A DNA stretch of 64,000 nt from Haliclystus octoradiatus (Eukaryota; Cnidaria; Staurozoa; Stauromedusae; Haliclystidae), in assembly GCA_916610825.1 (NCBI GenBank), contig OU744453.1, positions 15,379,807 to 15,443,806 on the forward strand. The letters run 5' to 3'. The position numbers and the translations under genes were made by a program. Of this stretch, positions 34,801 to 46,200 are shown piece by piece. Position 1 is the first letter of the stretch. Every line of letters begins with the position of its first letter. Under the pieces are notes generated by a model. That model did no database searches. It was not told the origin of the DNA and saw only the letters and a list, made by a program, of their open reading frames with translations.

Positions 34801-36370
34801 TAATCACTTGAAAAAACTTGTATCATGATTGGTGGATTTGTACCACATGTTTAGCAGTTATGTCAAGACAACCCACGAAATTCCATGGCAACCCCAAAAA
34901 GCGTGCAGGTATAGGTCTATACCATAGACATAATAGATATAGACCGCTGATGGGGTCACGTGACGCGCGGCACTCATGGGCAGCCAAAATGGTAGACACA
35001 TGCGCCCAAAAGTTGCAGTTGTATGTTGTAAACTGACCGCAAAAGGCTAAATTCCAATACAATTTGGTATTTGAAGTAGACACAAAGTGCTTGAATTGAT
35101 TTAAATCGCTGCATATATCTATTTGTCTTGCTTTTGAACATTTTTAATATGGTTTTAATGATACGGAAACATTGATTATAATAAAAATTTGCATATTTTG
35201 ATATTAATTGGTATCCGCTACGCTTGTTTTGCGATGGTACTGCTGGTTATGAGGCTTAATTTGTGGCTATCTTCATCAATCTTAGACTTTATAACTATTA
35301 TCACTATGGGGTGTAAAATATTTGGATATTTGGTGAATTAAATTTGAATATTTTTCGTAGCATTATTGCAATTTGTTTGTCATTGTTTCAATATCAACTT
35401 TTCTACACTCATTCTGCGTCCTGTGTTTTGCTGTAACCAGCAGTAAACTGCACCTTGCCATGTAAATACAGCTTGGATGATTAATAAATGTTAAATCTGA
35501 GCAAACTCTGAAATTTTGATGTCTTATTGTTACAAATGCGGCGATATATCTACTTACAAAATTGGAATATTTCAGTGAAAATTTGATAAAATAATTGAGC
35601 AGATTTGATTCGAAATTGAGTGATACACAACAAAACTGTTAATTTCAATCATATTTAATTGCTTTAAAAGTAGCTCGAAATAATCCGGCTCATCTATTCT
35701 TTTATTTTCTAACAACAACATTGGGTCAAAACACTGCTTTCCCCGCCACTTTGGGAGCATGTGTCAGCCATTATGGATCCCCATAGGTGCTACGTTTTAA
35801 GCCCGTTTTCGAACGCCATCAGCAGTCTATATCTATTATGTCTATGGTCTATACCCGCACGTGTGCGGTTATAGACCTATACCTGCACGGTTTTAGCCAA
35901 ACAACTAGAACACATGTTTTGAAAATGGCGACTAGCTGCGACAGATTGAATATTTTTTCATAAAAGCAACTTAAATGTATACTCTGTAATTGAAAATTCA
36001 ATTGAGAAATTAAAAAAAGTAACAACTTGGGATTTGCTACATTCAGATGTAACTTTTACTATATATTTCTAATATTGCAAACATATTGACTTCTTTGCGT
36101 TATATTTTTAAATGATATTTGTAACAATTTCATTCAAATTGCATTTAATGAAAATCAATGATCCATTAAATTAGCCAAAGCAAATCATTGTTGTAGTGAA
36201 ATTGATGAGAGATAATTGATGTTCCAGAAAAAGGTGATGTTACATGATTATTAAAATGATTGCATCACTTTTGTTCGTGGGCCATCGAAATTTAGACCCA
36301 CTCGTTCTCTAACAACAAACTCGTGGATCTAAATTCCGATAACCCACTCACAAGAGTGATGTAATCCCTT
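34800..36370. repeat. Interspersed repeat block upstream of gene B
   Basis: Begins TTAATAATCACTTGAAAAAAC and ends in an inverted pair of about 45 bp (GCATCACTTTTGTTCGTGGG ... CCCACTCACAAGAGTGATG, 36270-36357). It is homologous, in opposite orientation, to 23.3-24.5 kb and partly to 26.8-27.3 kb. It contains the palindromic unit GGTATAGGTCTATA(CC), split here by a hAT-type element. Confidence 0.6.
34923..35846. mobile_element. hAT-type non-autonomous element, 924 bp
   Basis: Perfect 22-bp inverted ends starting CATAGACATAATAGATATAG, flanked by an 8-bp duplication GTCTATAC (34915-34922 and 35847-35854). The empty-site version of the target is seen at about 24358-24400. Two overlapping open frames at 34818-35083 cross the border and are not genes. 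No transposase. Confidence 0.85.
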
Positions 36371-36375
36371 ATTAT

Positions 36376-36430
36376 CCAATAGCAATGAAACAGTGCTCGA
36401 TGTCAGTTGACAGAGCTGTCAATATAAATA
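36376..36430 (+). promoter_or_regulatory. Core promoter of gene B (CCAAT and TATA boxes)
   Basis: CCAAT at 36376-36380 and TATAAATA at 36423-36430, about 94 bases before the gene B ATG. The surrounding 100 bp, including GTGCTCGATGTCA and GTCAAAGACTACACATT, is duplicated at 51495-51600. A strong acceptor-like TTTTACTTTTTTACAG ends at 36505, only about 75 bases after the TATA box. Confidence 0.6.
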
Positions 36431-36523
36431 TAAATAAGTCAAAGACTACACATTTTGGTACTATAACTCAAAGTTTCAAAGTATATTAATTTTACTTTTT
36501 TACAGATTGGATGAAAAATCGTC

Positions 36524-39500
36524 ATGGGCAAATGTCATATTATACTAGGGGCTATCCTTGTATACATTATAGTCATATTTGATGTACATGCATATGAAGG
36601 TAAAGTTTTGTTAATGTACTGTATGTTTATTTTAAATTATGTTAAATCATGCTGTAGGTGGGATTTGGATATAGTTGCCTGATCAAAATCTGCCTTAATA
36701 TACCGCAGTTCGAAAAGTTGTAAGCCTGGGGGGGGGGTAGCTCCAGCTCTTCAGGGGGTGTGCCAAATTGGAAAAAGGTGAAGTACCCCAAAAGTTCCAA
36801 AAATTCTGTTGGTGGTACCCAAAAAATTTCCTTGATTTTAAGTAAATATACAAGAATGATGCAAAATATTTTCAAAAATTCTTGAAAAAGTCAAAAAATA
36901 GGATGCCGAAAAGTTAATTTGTAATCTCATACCCAAAAAGATTTTCTCAGCTGGAATATGGACCCATAAAAAGTGTCACGTCCCCGTATAGCTGTTATAT
37001 GGGAGTTACCCCCGGGGTTGTAAGCGGAAAACTTACACGATGATATGAGAATTGGTAATGCGTGAAAGTATCTATGAGTGAGATGATACTTTTGTGTGAG
37101 CTCATATTTTTTTATAGCATGTCATAATATATCTACTTCAGATCATAACTCTCAATTGCTGCAACGATCTAATGTATGAATTTCAATCCATATGCTATTT
37201 GAGCAGAATATTGAGGCATGTTTAACCCTTTATTATTTCTAAATATACTATTATACATGAATACATTATGATTTAAATTTACATCACACTCGAAAAAGCG
37301 GTAAATGTAGAGGCTGGCTTATACAAATTCAAGACAATTTTTATAATCAAATTGTATTGGCAAGCGAAAAGAAACCACGCTTAAATGTTTCTAGAGTGAA
37401 ATATAGCGTTTGTAAAAAATAAAATCCAATCGTTATACCACCGGTCCTGTCACCAATTAACAAGCAGTAATAACAATATTTATTAAATCGTATTCTTGTC
37501 TTACGCCTTGTCTACGAGGAGGGCGAGTTACTCGGGTAGGCGGGTTAAGTTACTCTCTCCCTGTAAACAGAAGGAACATAAACAATAGAACCGGGTAACT
37601 CGTCTACCCGAGTAACTTGCCAATCTGGGTAACCGCCTTCCTTGTAAACAGGTCCTTATATATCTCCATGTATAGTACGCAAAATGTAACCATTTCCAAA
37701 ATGTGATCTACTTTTCTACATTTCTTTTTGGTTTCAAGCTCCGTACCATGTACCATATTACAAAAGTATGAGAGATCTTAATTCAAAATGCACATGTGTA
37801 CCATGTACGAATTGGGCATCTTGGAATGCATGGCAACAATGTACAGGACCTCATTATAATCTTAAGCAACAGCGGGTACGGCATTGTACAGAGAACACAT
37901 GCTTAAGCTGTCCAGAAAAGGATCGAACGCTAGCACAAGTCCGGAGATGTCTCGTTGCACAAGGTAAGATTAAATACAGTCTTTATAAAAGCATACTAAT
38001 CAACATTTGGTATCAGCAATTTAACAGCAAATAACAACTCTCATTATTGATGTTGTTTTCATAGTTCTGCTTTTGAGTTAAGGAATGTTTCTCCGTATTG
38101 ACATCCTTTTTCCTCGAATTTGTGTGGTGTACGCCTTGATTGAAACACGAAGACCCGATGAGCGACTCGATAAAAGCGATTAAGCCTTTGAAAACATACA
38201 ATGAAGATGGCTTGCATCAGTTTGGGATTCCAATGTACCGGATTGCCATACGAGTGAAGTTATTTTTATACATCATTGCTTATAGCGTCGTAATGTAATC
38301 AAACAAATCGAATTAATGCTTCATGATATCGTATTTCAGTTTACTACATGTGGTGATAGCGATAACGACGATAAACATATTCGCCAGCGCAAATAAAGTT
38401 ACTTTGAGGGGCCAACCAGCAGAGGGCTAATATCAACGCAAGACGATTAGATTTATATATGAATTCTTGAAAGTTGTTCTAGTGTATTCCAACGATCCAT
38501 GTATAATTTTCATTACAATAACTTTAAAGCATATGAATTAAAAAAAAAAAATAGATTTGTATTTGGTATAGGTTTTTAATCCAATGCCTGACGAAAGTTG
38601 ACTAAACATTTATTTTCTTGTTTGATATCATTTATTGAAACAGCGTTCTCCTGACAGTGTTTCTCCGCCCTTCACTAATTGATTTATAAATTTGTACCAA
38701 TTTATCAATTTAATGATTCGTTTGTTGTTCCACAGTAGATTTATTGTTGATACTATGGACACATATTCATTGTTTCTAGTTATATAATTATTATACCGCA
38801 AAGAATACAATCTCAAATTTTATATGCAATAGCAGTATCCTATATAGTAAATATATATATATATTATATGTTTTCATAATATATATACTATTTAAACAAC
38901 CCTTTTAGAGCAATGTTCATCATTTGGGCTTTGGACTGATTGCAGCATACCATGTGGTGCCCCTGGTACGAGGCAAAGAGAGAAAATATGTGTTACGCCT
39001 GATGAAGCTCCAGGTATGCTTTCGTCAGTGGAACCCAAACTTGAAATAGCTGAATGCAACAAGGGAGATTGTCCAGGTAAGTCTCAATTTCAAATGCCTC
39101 TATCTGGCCAGAGTCATCTATTTACAAGGGTTGGGACACTCGTTTGTGTGCCGCTCTCAGCTGTAATTGGACAGATGACAAACACATGGTTTGATGGACG
39201 CCATCTTTGGTTCTGTCAAACCCATGCTCGTGAAATTTGAACGAAGCACGAGAAAATAATATCATGAATTTGAAAAACCTTTTGTTCAAAAGCAAAAACC
39301 TCGTTTTCAATAGAACGAAAATGGTGATTTGCGAGCCCCAAAAGTGGCGTGTACCAACTCCTATAAATAGATGGCTCTGTGTATAGTTGTTTAAAATGTA
39401 ATGTTTAATCAAGACGAATATCGCACTTACAAATGATATACTTATTTGATGACGAATAGTCTATTATTCATGACACTCAGCATGCACTCAGTAACCTTGT

Positions 39501-41372
39501 TTTCAACATTAATTCTTTACAATATGAAATTTGAAGCAGATTCATGATGTTACATTCATCAGTTCTTTTTTTCATTTAATATTATGTAATTGGTTGATTG
39601 AGTTAGTCATTTGAATTGTTTGTTAGGGGGTGATTAGCTCAGTTGGAAGAGCAACCGAACTTCAGATCGTATCATATCTGATCGACTGTGGTTCAAATCC
39701 CCCTCAGGTCAACTCAGCCTTGACTTTATCTGAAACATCAAATGAGTACCATCTAAGGATGGCGAATGGAATGGTCCAGAGGGAATTGCATTGTGAGTAG
39801 CTGCGGCGCATCGTTGCGCATTGACAATCAAGGCCTATCTGCCATGAAATCTGTTGAAATTGATCTGCAGTGTCGCGGCTGAGATCTAAGGAGCATTTAA
39901 CATCATTGCTCTTAGCGAAAAAAGCCACCCCTCTAGAAATAGAGGGGTGGTACGGGTGCCTTTGGTAGGGCGACACCGTCCACATTACACATTTATTTGA
40001 ATTGTTACGATGATGGCAACATTACACTTCAAACCTGCACTTCAAACCTGCTTTTAATGTAATTGAAGATGTATATAGAACTGCTGCACATCTAGCAAAT
40101 AAACAAACAATCCTTTAACCCCATATTAAAAGACACTATAGCTCGAAGGCTTAAGCGATCATGCGATAATTCGATATTTACAGCTGATGCAATCTCTGAG
40201 CTGAGCTGGTTCTGATATGCAGTTTCTGATATTATCCGCACCAAAGATTTCTAAGTTGAGCTTTGATGGCAATACATTAAAGACTTGGTCCCAAACACCG
40301 TGCTAAGGAAATACCCACCAAACGAATAACAATTCAATTTCATTCTATTTATTGAACTCCTCCTTTACTTCTTTGGAGCTTGTCGTATTTCAGAATCTAT
40401 ATACTCGTACGATGAGCATACATAATATTCCAATATAAGATATAGTGTCTTTTAATATGGGGTTAAAGGATTGTTTGTTTATTTGCTCGATATGCAGCAG
40501 TTCTATATACATCTTCAACTACATTAAAAGCAGGTTTGAAGTGGAGGTTTGAAGTGTTATGTTGCCTTCATTGTCACAATTCAAATGACCAACTCAATCA
40601 ACCAATTGCATAATATTAAATGAAAAAAAATAACTGATGAATGAGCATACATAATATTCCAATATAAGAACCCATCAACTTCACTGACAATAAATAATAA
40701 AATGAGATATGAATGAATGGCTAATATAATCAATTCGTGTTGTACTGATAATTCAATTTCAAGAATTTAACTTATATATATTAGCACTTCCATCAAGTAA
40801 ATTTCTACATGAATATTATGCTCCTGTCTTTAGGCACACCAATATGCATAATAAATCATTTTTAATGTTATTTTACAGCTTTCAAATTGGTAAATTCAGG
40901 AGAAATATGTGTATCAGCAATAGATACTCCAGGGTTATTCCAATTCAACTTCGAAAGTGGAAAATATATAATCAAATTAATACACTCTAGTGGAGGAGTC
41001 AGTTGTGCTGGTGGCGCTGGTGGAACACAATGGCCATTTGGTTGTTCAGTGAATGATGATAACCGTTTGCTTATTTCGAGACTTAACAGTCCTTTAAGCC
41101 CTCGTGGTCCCATTGTTATTGATCATCCAGAATTTTCCCTGATAGAGCCTACAGTACGTGCCAGTGGAGCAGATATAGAATCTATACAAACAGAGAATTA
41201 TTTTGATTTTGAAAACGGAGAAACGTATAATATTTGGTATGATGAGCCATACGGTGAGATAAGTACTGGAGATAATTCTGGAGTAACGTGTCTTCATGTC
41301 TGGGCCCAACAATATCCGTATCCAGTTGAATCTTCCTTTTTAAAACCCTATCCACACTATCAAGGACACTAA
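36524..41372 (+). CDS. Gene B: paralogue of gene A, two TSP1-like modules plus lectin-like C-terminal domain (4 exons, 320 aa)
   Basis: Exons: 36524-36599 (signal peptide MGKCHIILGAILVYIIVIF), 37739-37963, 38909-39076 and 40879-41372 (TAA). All introns are phase 1 and the total is 963 nt. Exon 3 is exactly as long as in gene A (168 nt). Module 1 has TNWASWNAWQQC with the Cys spacing of gene A. Module 2 has LWTDCSIPCGAPGTR...C...GDC. The last exon carries SGKYIIKLIH, WPFGCSVNDDNRLL, NIWYDEPY and TGDNSGV, plus an insertion of Gly-rich residues near SCAGGAGG. Introns carry repeats: a GGGGTAACTCC element in intron 1, and a hAT MITE and a foldback with nested SINE in intron 3. A short upstream ATG at 36511 opens a different frame that stops within the signal exon. 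The role is unknown; a secreted matrix- or glycan-binding protein is a reasonable inference. Confidence 0.9.
36729..37017 (-). repeat. GGGGTAACTCC-family element, copy 6
   Basis: From a G9 run plus TAGCTCCAGCTCTTCAGG to TATATGGGAGTTACCCCCGGGG. It has the family landmarks and lies in intron 1 of gene B. Confidence 0.8.
37506..37652. repeat. Short inverted-repeat element
   Basis: CCTTGTCTACGAGGAGGGCG at the left is mirrored imperfectly at the right end (CGCCTTCCTTGTAAACAGG). Internal GAGTTACTCGGGTAG and CTACCCGAGTAACTTG form an additional hairpin. In intron 1 of gene B. Confidence 0.6.
39109..39379. mobile_element. hAT-type MITE 'CAGAGCCATC', copy 2
   Basis: The same termini as 4097-4379 (CAGAGTCATCTATTTACAAG at the left, ATAAATAGATGGCTCTG at the right). 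No clear target duplication remains. In intron 3 of gene B. Confidence 0.75.
39553..40642. mobile_element. Foldback element with nested SINE in its left arm
   Basis: The right arm (about 40441-40642) is the inverted copy of the left arm, which is split into 39553-39620 and 39995-40140 by a SINE. Shared words include ATTAAATGAAAAAAA, TTTGTTTATTTGCT and TCTTTTAATATGGGG. A 28-bp direct repeat starting GAGCATACATAATATTCC occurs on both sides of the right arm (near 40413 and 40642). Non-coding, in intron 3 of gene B. Confidence 0.75.
39621..39994 (+). mobile_element. tRNA-derived SINE family 1, full-length copy
   Basis: The tRNA-like head has an A box (TAGCTCAGTTGG) and a B box (GGTTCAAATCC), followed by about 280 bp of unique body. 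A perfect 12-bp target duplication, ATTTGAATTGTT, lies at 39609-39620 and 39995-40006. The second full-length copy is at 62622-62993. Near the 3' end a hairpin CACCCCTCTA-GAAA-TAGAGGGGTG is formed. The anticodon arm is not a functional tRNA fold, so this is not a tRNA gene. Confidence 0.9.
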
Positions 41373-41430
41373 TTGAATTAATAGTACTGTTAACATTATA
41401 CATATTTGTATTTCTATTGCTCACTTTTTA

Positions 41431-41436
41431 AATAAA
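41431..41436 (+). terminator. Polyadenylation signal of gene B
   Basis: AATAAA about 60 bases after the gene B stop codon. Confidence 0.65.
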
Positions 41437-41449
41437 CAATTAATTAAGT

Positions 41450-43080
41450 CATGAATATTGTCAAAATAATTGTGAAGTTTTGAAAATAGATTGAAATAAA
41501 ATCAAAACTGCTATAATGTTGTTTATGTATAGATTTTCATCATTGGAAAAGCTAAAGTCAATTCCTGAGTGGAGGAGGCCTACTTACTTTTTGAAGGGTG
41601 TGTGAAATTTTTGGGAATTGAGGAAAGCGGTAAAATTTCACAGTAGGTTCACGTCTTTACGACTAAAACAGGGAAAAAATAAGATCCAAACATTACGGAA
41701 ATCTTGTAAATTGACATAGTTGAATTTCAAAAAATCTGGGAAAGGTATCGGTTAAAAAGGGTACCTCCACGTACAACCGATGTATGTAAATCTCCTCCGG
41801 AGGTTAGCACTACATCGAACATCTTTTGGGCCGTTTGGTCACCTAAACGGTCTGTAGAAAAGCGAATTATTCTTTTACCTACAACATTCGCTTTTATCAA
41901 GTGCCTTGAGATATTTGCATGTTAAACTCACTAAATTTAAATGCTGAATCCCTCCACAAGTTTTGATTAAGGTGTAGCCATCAAATACGATATTATAGAC
42001 AGAGTTTTTGGAGAACCGTGATCCTGCACACAGTTGTTGTATGTTGTTGTTTTTTGCTTTCCACAATCAAGAATTTATAGACATGAATGAATCAATGATA
42101 TACACATTAATCGGTGAGACTTATGTCAAAGGGGGTTTGTCTGGTCTGACGTCAGGTCATGTGTTTAAATATTAAGAACGCATGCGAACTATCTCACATA
42201 GCACACTTCATAAAATTGACAACCAGAACAGGAAAAATTTCACGATGAAGAAAGAATCAAATTATTTTACAGAAAATCAATTTTATAATAATTGGAACAA
42301 TTTTTGTGTTTATCAGTATGGATTGGTTTTATCTATAAAGTTAACTAGGGAAGGTTTAGTAAGTTTGACAAAATAAAATGTTGCTGATCTTGAATTTTGA
42401 CATAGTACCAGGTAGACCAAAAAAGTTGTGGTGTTTTGAAGTTTCAGAAAGCAGTCACGCTCCAGCTGTTTTAGAAAGTTTCTAAACATCTGATTGGATA
42501 ATTTTTTGTATTGTCTCAAAGCAAAAATAGCACACGGTAGAATCCAAGCAGATATGTCAAGGTAAAATTACTATCAGCAAAAATAATTAAGATTTATGCA
42601 AAGCAATGTTACATCCAACCGTTTTAAGATGACCCATTTTATTTGGACAAAGAGGGCCTGGCACTAGTTCCGGTGTTGCATTTTTAGCATTTTTTCTTGC
42701 TGGATTGACTTGTATTATTATACCAAAGAATTGTGCATTATTTTGATACCAAAAATATTCAAGATAAAAAAAAAAATCAAAATGGCTACAAAAGATTTTA
42801 CTACCATGCTATTACTGGATCTAAAGTAAGAACTTTTGTTCTACCGGTTTGTGGACACAGTATATTAGGAGAAATGCAAAGATGTTACTTAGGCTATATA
42901 CACAACATACATTATGCAGTATTTGCCCGTAAAATCTTATATCATCAAATAGTTAAAATATGTGCATAATAACATTAATAACGTTAACGTTTAGTTTAAC
43001 TAATCAATGGCTTAAACTAAGCTGAAAAAATTCCCAATTATAAAGTTATGAATCTCTATACAAACGTCACCATTTGGCAT
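41450..43080. other. Convergent intergenic spacer between genes B and C
   Basis: No exon was found. A GGCCTGGCACTAGTTCCGG word near 42656 recurs in foldback elements elsewhere (17305 and 24200 regions). Short open frames here look random. ATTAAA on the minus strand at 43090-43095 could be the polyadenylation signal of gene C. Confidence 0.35.
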
Positions 43081-43217
43081 AATAGAGAATTTAATAAACT
43101 TTTATAAATGTTGAAATCAGTACAAATTTTGTCTACACTCCCAGAAGTATGATTCGATATTGTGCAAATTATGTCTTGTATTAGGCTTGAACAAGATAAA
43201 GTTGATTCACTTTGTAG

Positions 43218-46200
43218 TTATATTTCCTTTCTAACTAATAGCTCAAAGGTTGATTCACCCGAATTATTTCCCTCTGTAAAATTATTATAGTCTTGAGCAT
43301 ACCAGAATGAATACATTGAATCTTGAATCAGAGGGTAAAATGCAGATGTAGCTACGTATTGTGTTGTTGTACCATTACCTTCAAATTCATTAAACATGTT
43401 TTTAGAACCAATGACAGCTGCACCCCTAATACCTTTCATCAGAATTATAGCATTTGGGAAAATTTTGTTTGCTGTATAGCATCCAAATGGCATTAAAACA
43501 CCCACACATGCCAATCCTCCACTCAAATGGTTTAACTTCAAACTGTACAATCCTGATGGTAATTGAAAAGTGAAACTTCCTGGTTTTTCATTCTTCGATC
43601 CGACTTTAATTGGGTCTGACAATGTCTTGGTGTACTCTAGACACAGAATAAGATATTGATAATAATATTAATCTGTGGCTTTAAGTAATTTGGAAATTTT
43701 GAAATTCACTGAATACTTTGTGTGTACTCATGCATGTACCAATTGATATTTTAAGACCAACTTAACATAACAAAATCTTTTTTTAAATTGTTATTGTGAA
43801 TTGCAGACAAGGGAGCACAATCAACATTATTGCTGAGACTACCGATAAGATTTTCTTTTATGTCGTAATTTACAGTAAATACAATCACATGAGCTATAAG
43901 TTCGTTTGCGTGGGAACGAAGGACTGGCCATCAGTATCATTTATAAAAATCCACTTGAGAATACAATGAGCTATTTACCCATTAGTGTGTGGCTATCGTG
44001 CTGCTATATTAAAATATGTCATCTAAATAGGAACTCAAACGATTTCTATGTCAGCATAGATTGTTGCCAATGTAGTACCCATTGCAGTTCCAGATTTGCC
44101 AGTAGATTTGATAATTGTACAGAGAATATTGGATCAATAGGATAACCTGAATGCTATCAAATGGAAACGGAATAGTATATATAGAATTTGTATATATATA
44201 ATATATAGAATATGTCCCTATACCCTAATACTTACGTTTTTGATAATTCTTCTATTGTTTTATTAACTGAAACATTTTTGATAGATTATCCAACATATGT
44301 ACCAGATTATTATCCATTTATTTTACCTGCCAAAACCCCAACAGGTGCTGGTAGCTGTCCTCGTGGTGGAATTTTAATCTGATGTAAAAGTTATTTACGT
44401 CCTACCTCTCTTGGTTCAGAAGTACATTGGATTGTTATTTCTACTAGATTTTTCAATATTTCGTGTTTTTATTTTCAACCTCAAACTGACGTCCATAGCT
44501 CTTCTTTGAACTTTTCTATTATCAATGATATGTTGAAACCTACCTACGTTGGCCCTTTTGGTAGCAGTACCATAGAATTTTACCAACTTGTCACCTACAC
44601 AATTAGTGTCACATTATATTATACCTGAAGTACAAAGGAAGCACCAGAAAGTCTGTACGTCATGGTCTTTTTCTAATACTATTATCCCTAACAAAGAATC
44701 CTTGCCAAAGCTAAAACGTTTCGTTGATTGTAACAAATTAATAAATCATCCTTTGCTAGAATAAGCCAATATTGCGTTAGAAAACAGACATGTTGAGGCA
44801 TTACTCCATTTTATTGAAAAGGCATTGATTGACTGTTGTCCAAATTCAAATGAAACAAAGCAACATCATAAAAAATGGTTTGATAAAGAATGCAAAGAAT
44901 TAAAACACTCAACCCTTTCTCTATTGGATCAAGTAATGCAACATTCAAAAGATATTTCCTTAAGAAATCAGTACCATCTAGCTAGAAAGCAATATCGCAG
45001 CCTTATTAAAGAAAAGAAACAAAATTACCACGAAAGATCAATATTCACTCTTCTTGATAAAGCAACAAAAAAGCCATGGTTACTTTGATAAAAATCATAC
45101 AAGAATAGCCGCACCTATTGCACCTTCTCGTTTACAGTCTCATTCTAAAGCACTACTGGATCCAAATAATAAACCTCCTATGCTAGCATTTGATGAACTT
45201 GATATTGGTTATGATGATATAAATGACTGCATGATAGATGATGATTTGTTCAACACATTATTCGGCGAAGAAGAAGTCCTAGAGACAATACTTATGACAT
45301 CAAAGCGCAATGCCCCTGATTTAGACCGAATTACAAATGAACACTTGTGTTATTCTTTAGATACTTTATTACCATTTTGGACAAAACTTTTTAATTTGTC
45401 TTTGAAGTTTGGTTGTGTTCCGTCAAGTTGGAAGTGCTATTAAATTATTATACAAAAGTAAAGGTTCAGCAGAAGATCCTGTAATTACCGTTTTTTTTTT
45501 TTGGATTTATCATTTTTCCACGAACCGGGTAAGCTTACAGCTTTTTTTCACCGGGGTGGTTGGTTAATTTGTTAGTATTTTGAAGCTTGTGTGCATTTAA
45601 TAGCCGGATGCCCTTCCTGACGCCAACCTATAGTGCTCCGGACAGGGATTGAACCTGAGACCCTGCGGGCCGTGGTCCAACACCCTAGCCACTACACCAA
45701 GGCCGCACAAGGCCGTGGCATTGCTCTTCTATGCAAGCTACTAAACCTTACCCGGTTTATAGTAAAATCTTAAATCCAAAATCAAAATCAATGACGTAGC
45801 CGTAGGATTTGATATGCTTTCTATAAGTGGTTTCAAAGAATGATTAACGAATCTGACAATCTCTCACTATGCGATCGAGTCACAGGTGGAGACTATGGGC
45901 AATCCCCGAATGTCAATTCTACTGGATCTTAAGTATGATGATGAACAGACCCTCAAGTGTATTGTCTGCCACAGTTGTTAGTAGCAATTGTATATTGGTA
46001 TCACTTGGTCCTTCATGTCTTAAATTTTTGCGAAATACGACAATGGCAGAGGATTTGCGTTGAGTCCTGTGAATATTTGAAGACTTAGTAGGGTAAAATT
46101 ATAATTTTTCAACAGTTGAATTATCCCCGTCATTATAATTGAGGAAGGTGAGGCTCCACCCTTATCTTCACTTTTGAAAACAAGCCTGTGCCTAACCGTC

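Noticed and set aside
34818..35083. Overlapping open frames on both strands
   Set aside because: They cross the border of a hAT-type element and its host repeat, so are chance frames.
39621..39700. tRNA gene (A and B boxes present)
   Set aside because: The spacing and arms do not form a tRNA. The same sequence continues into a 370-bp element with target duplications in two places, so it is a SINE head.
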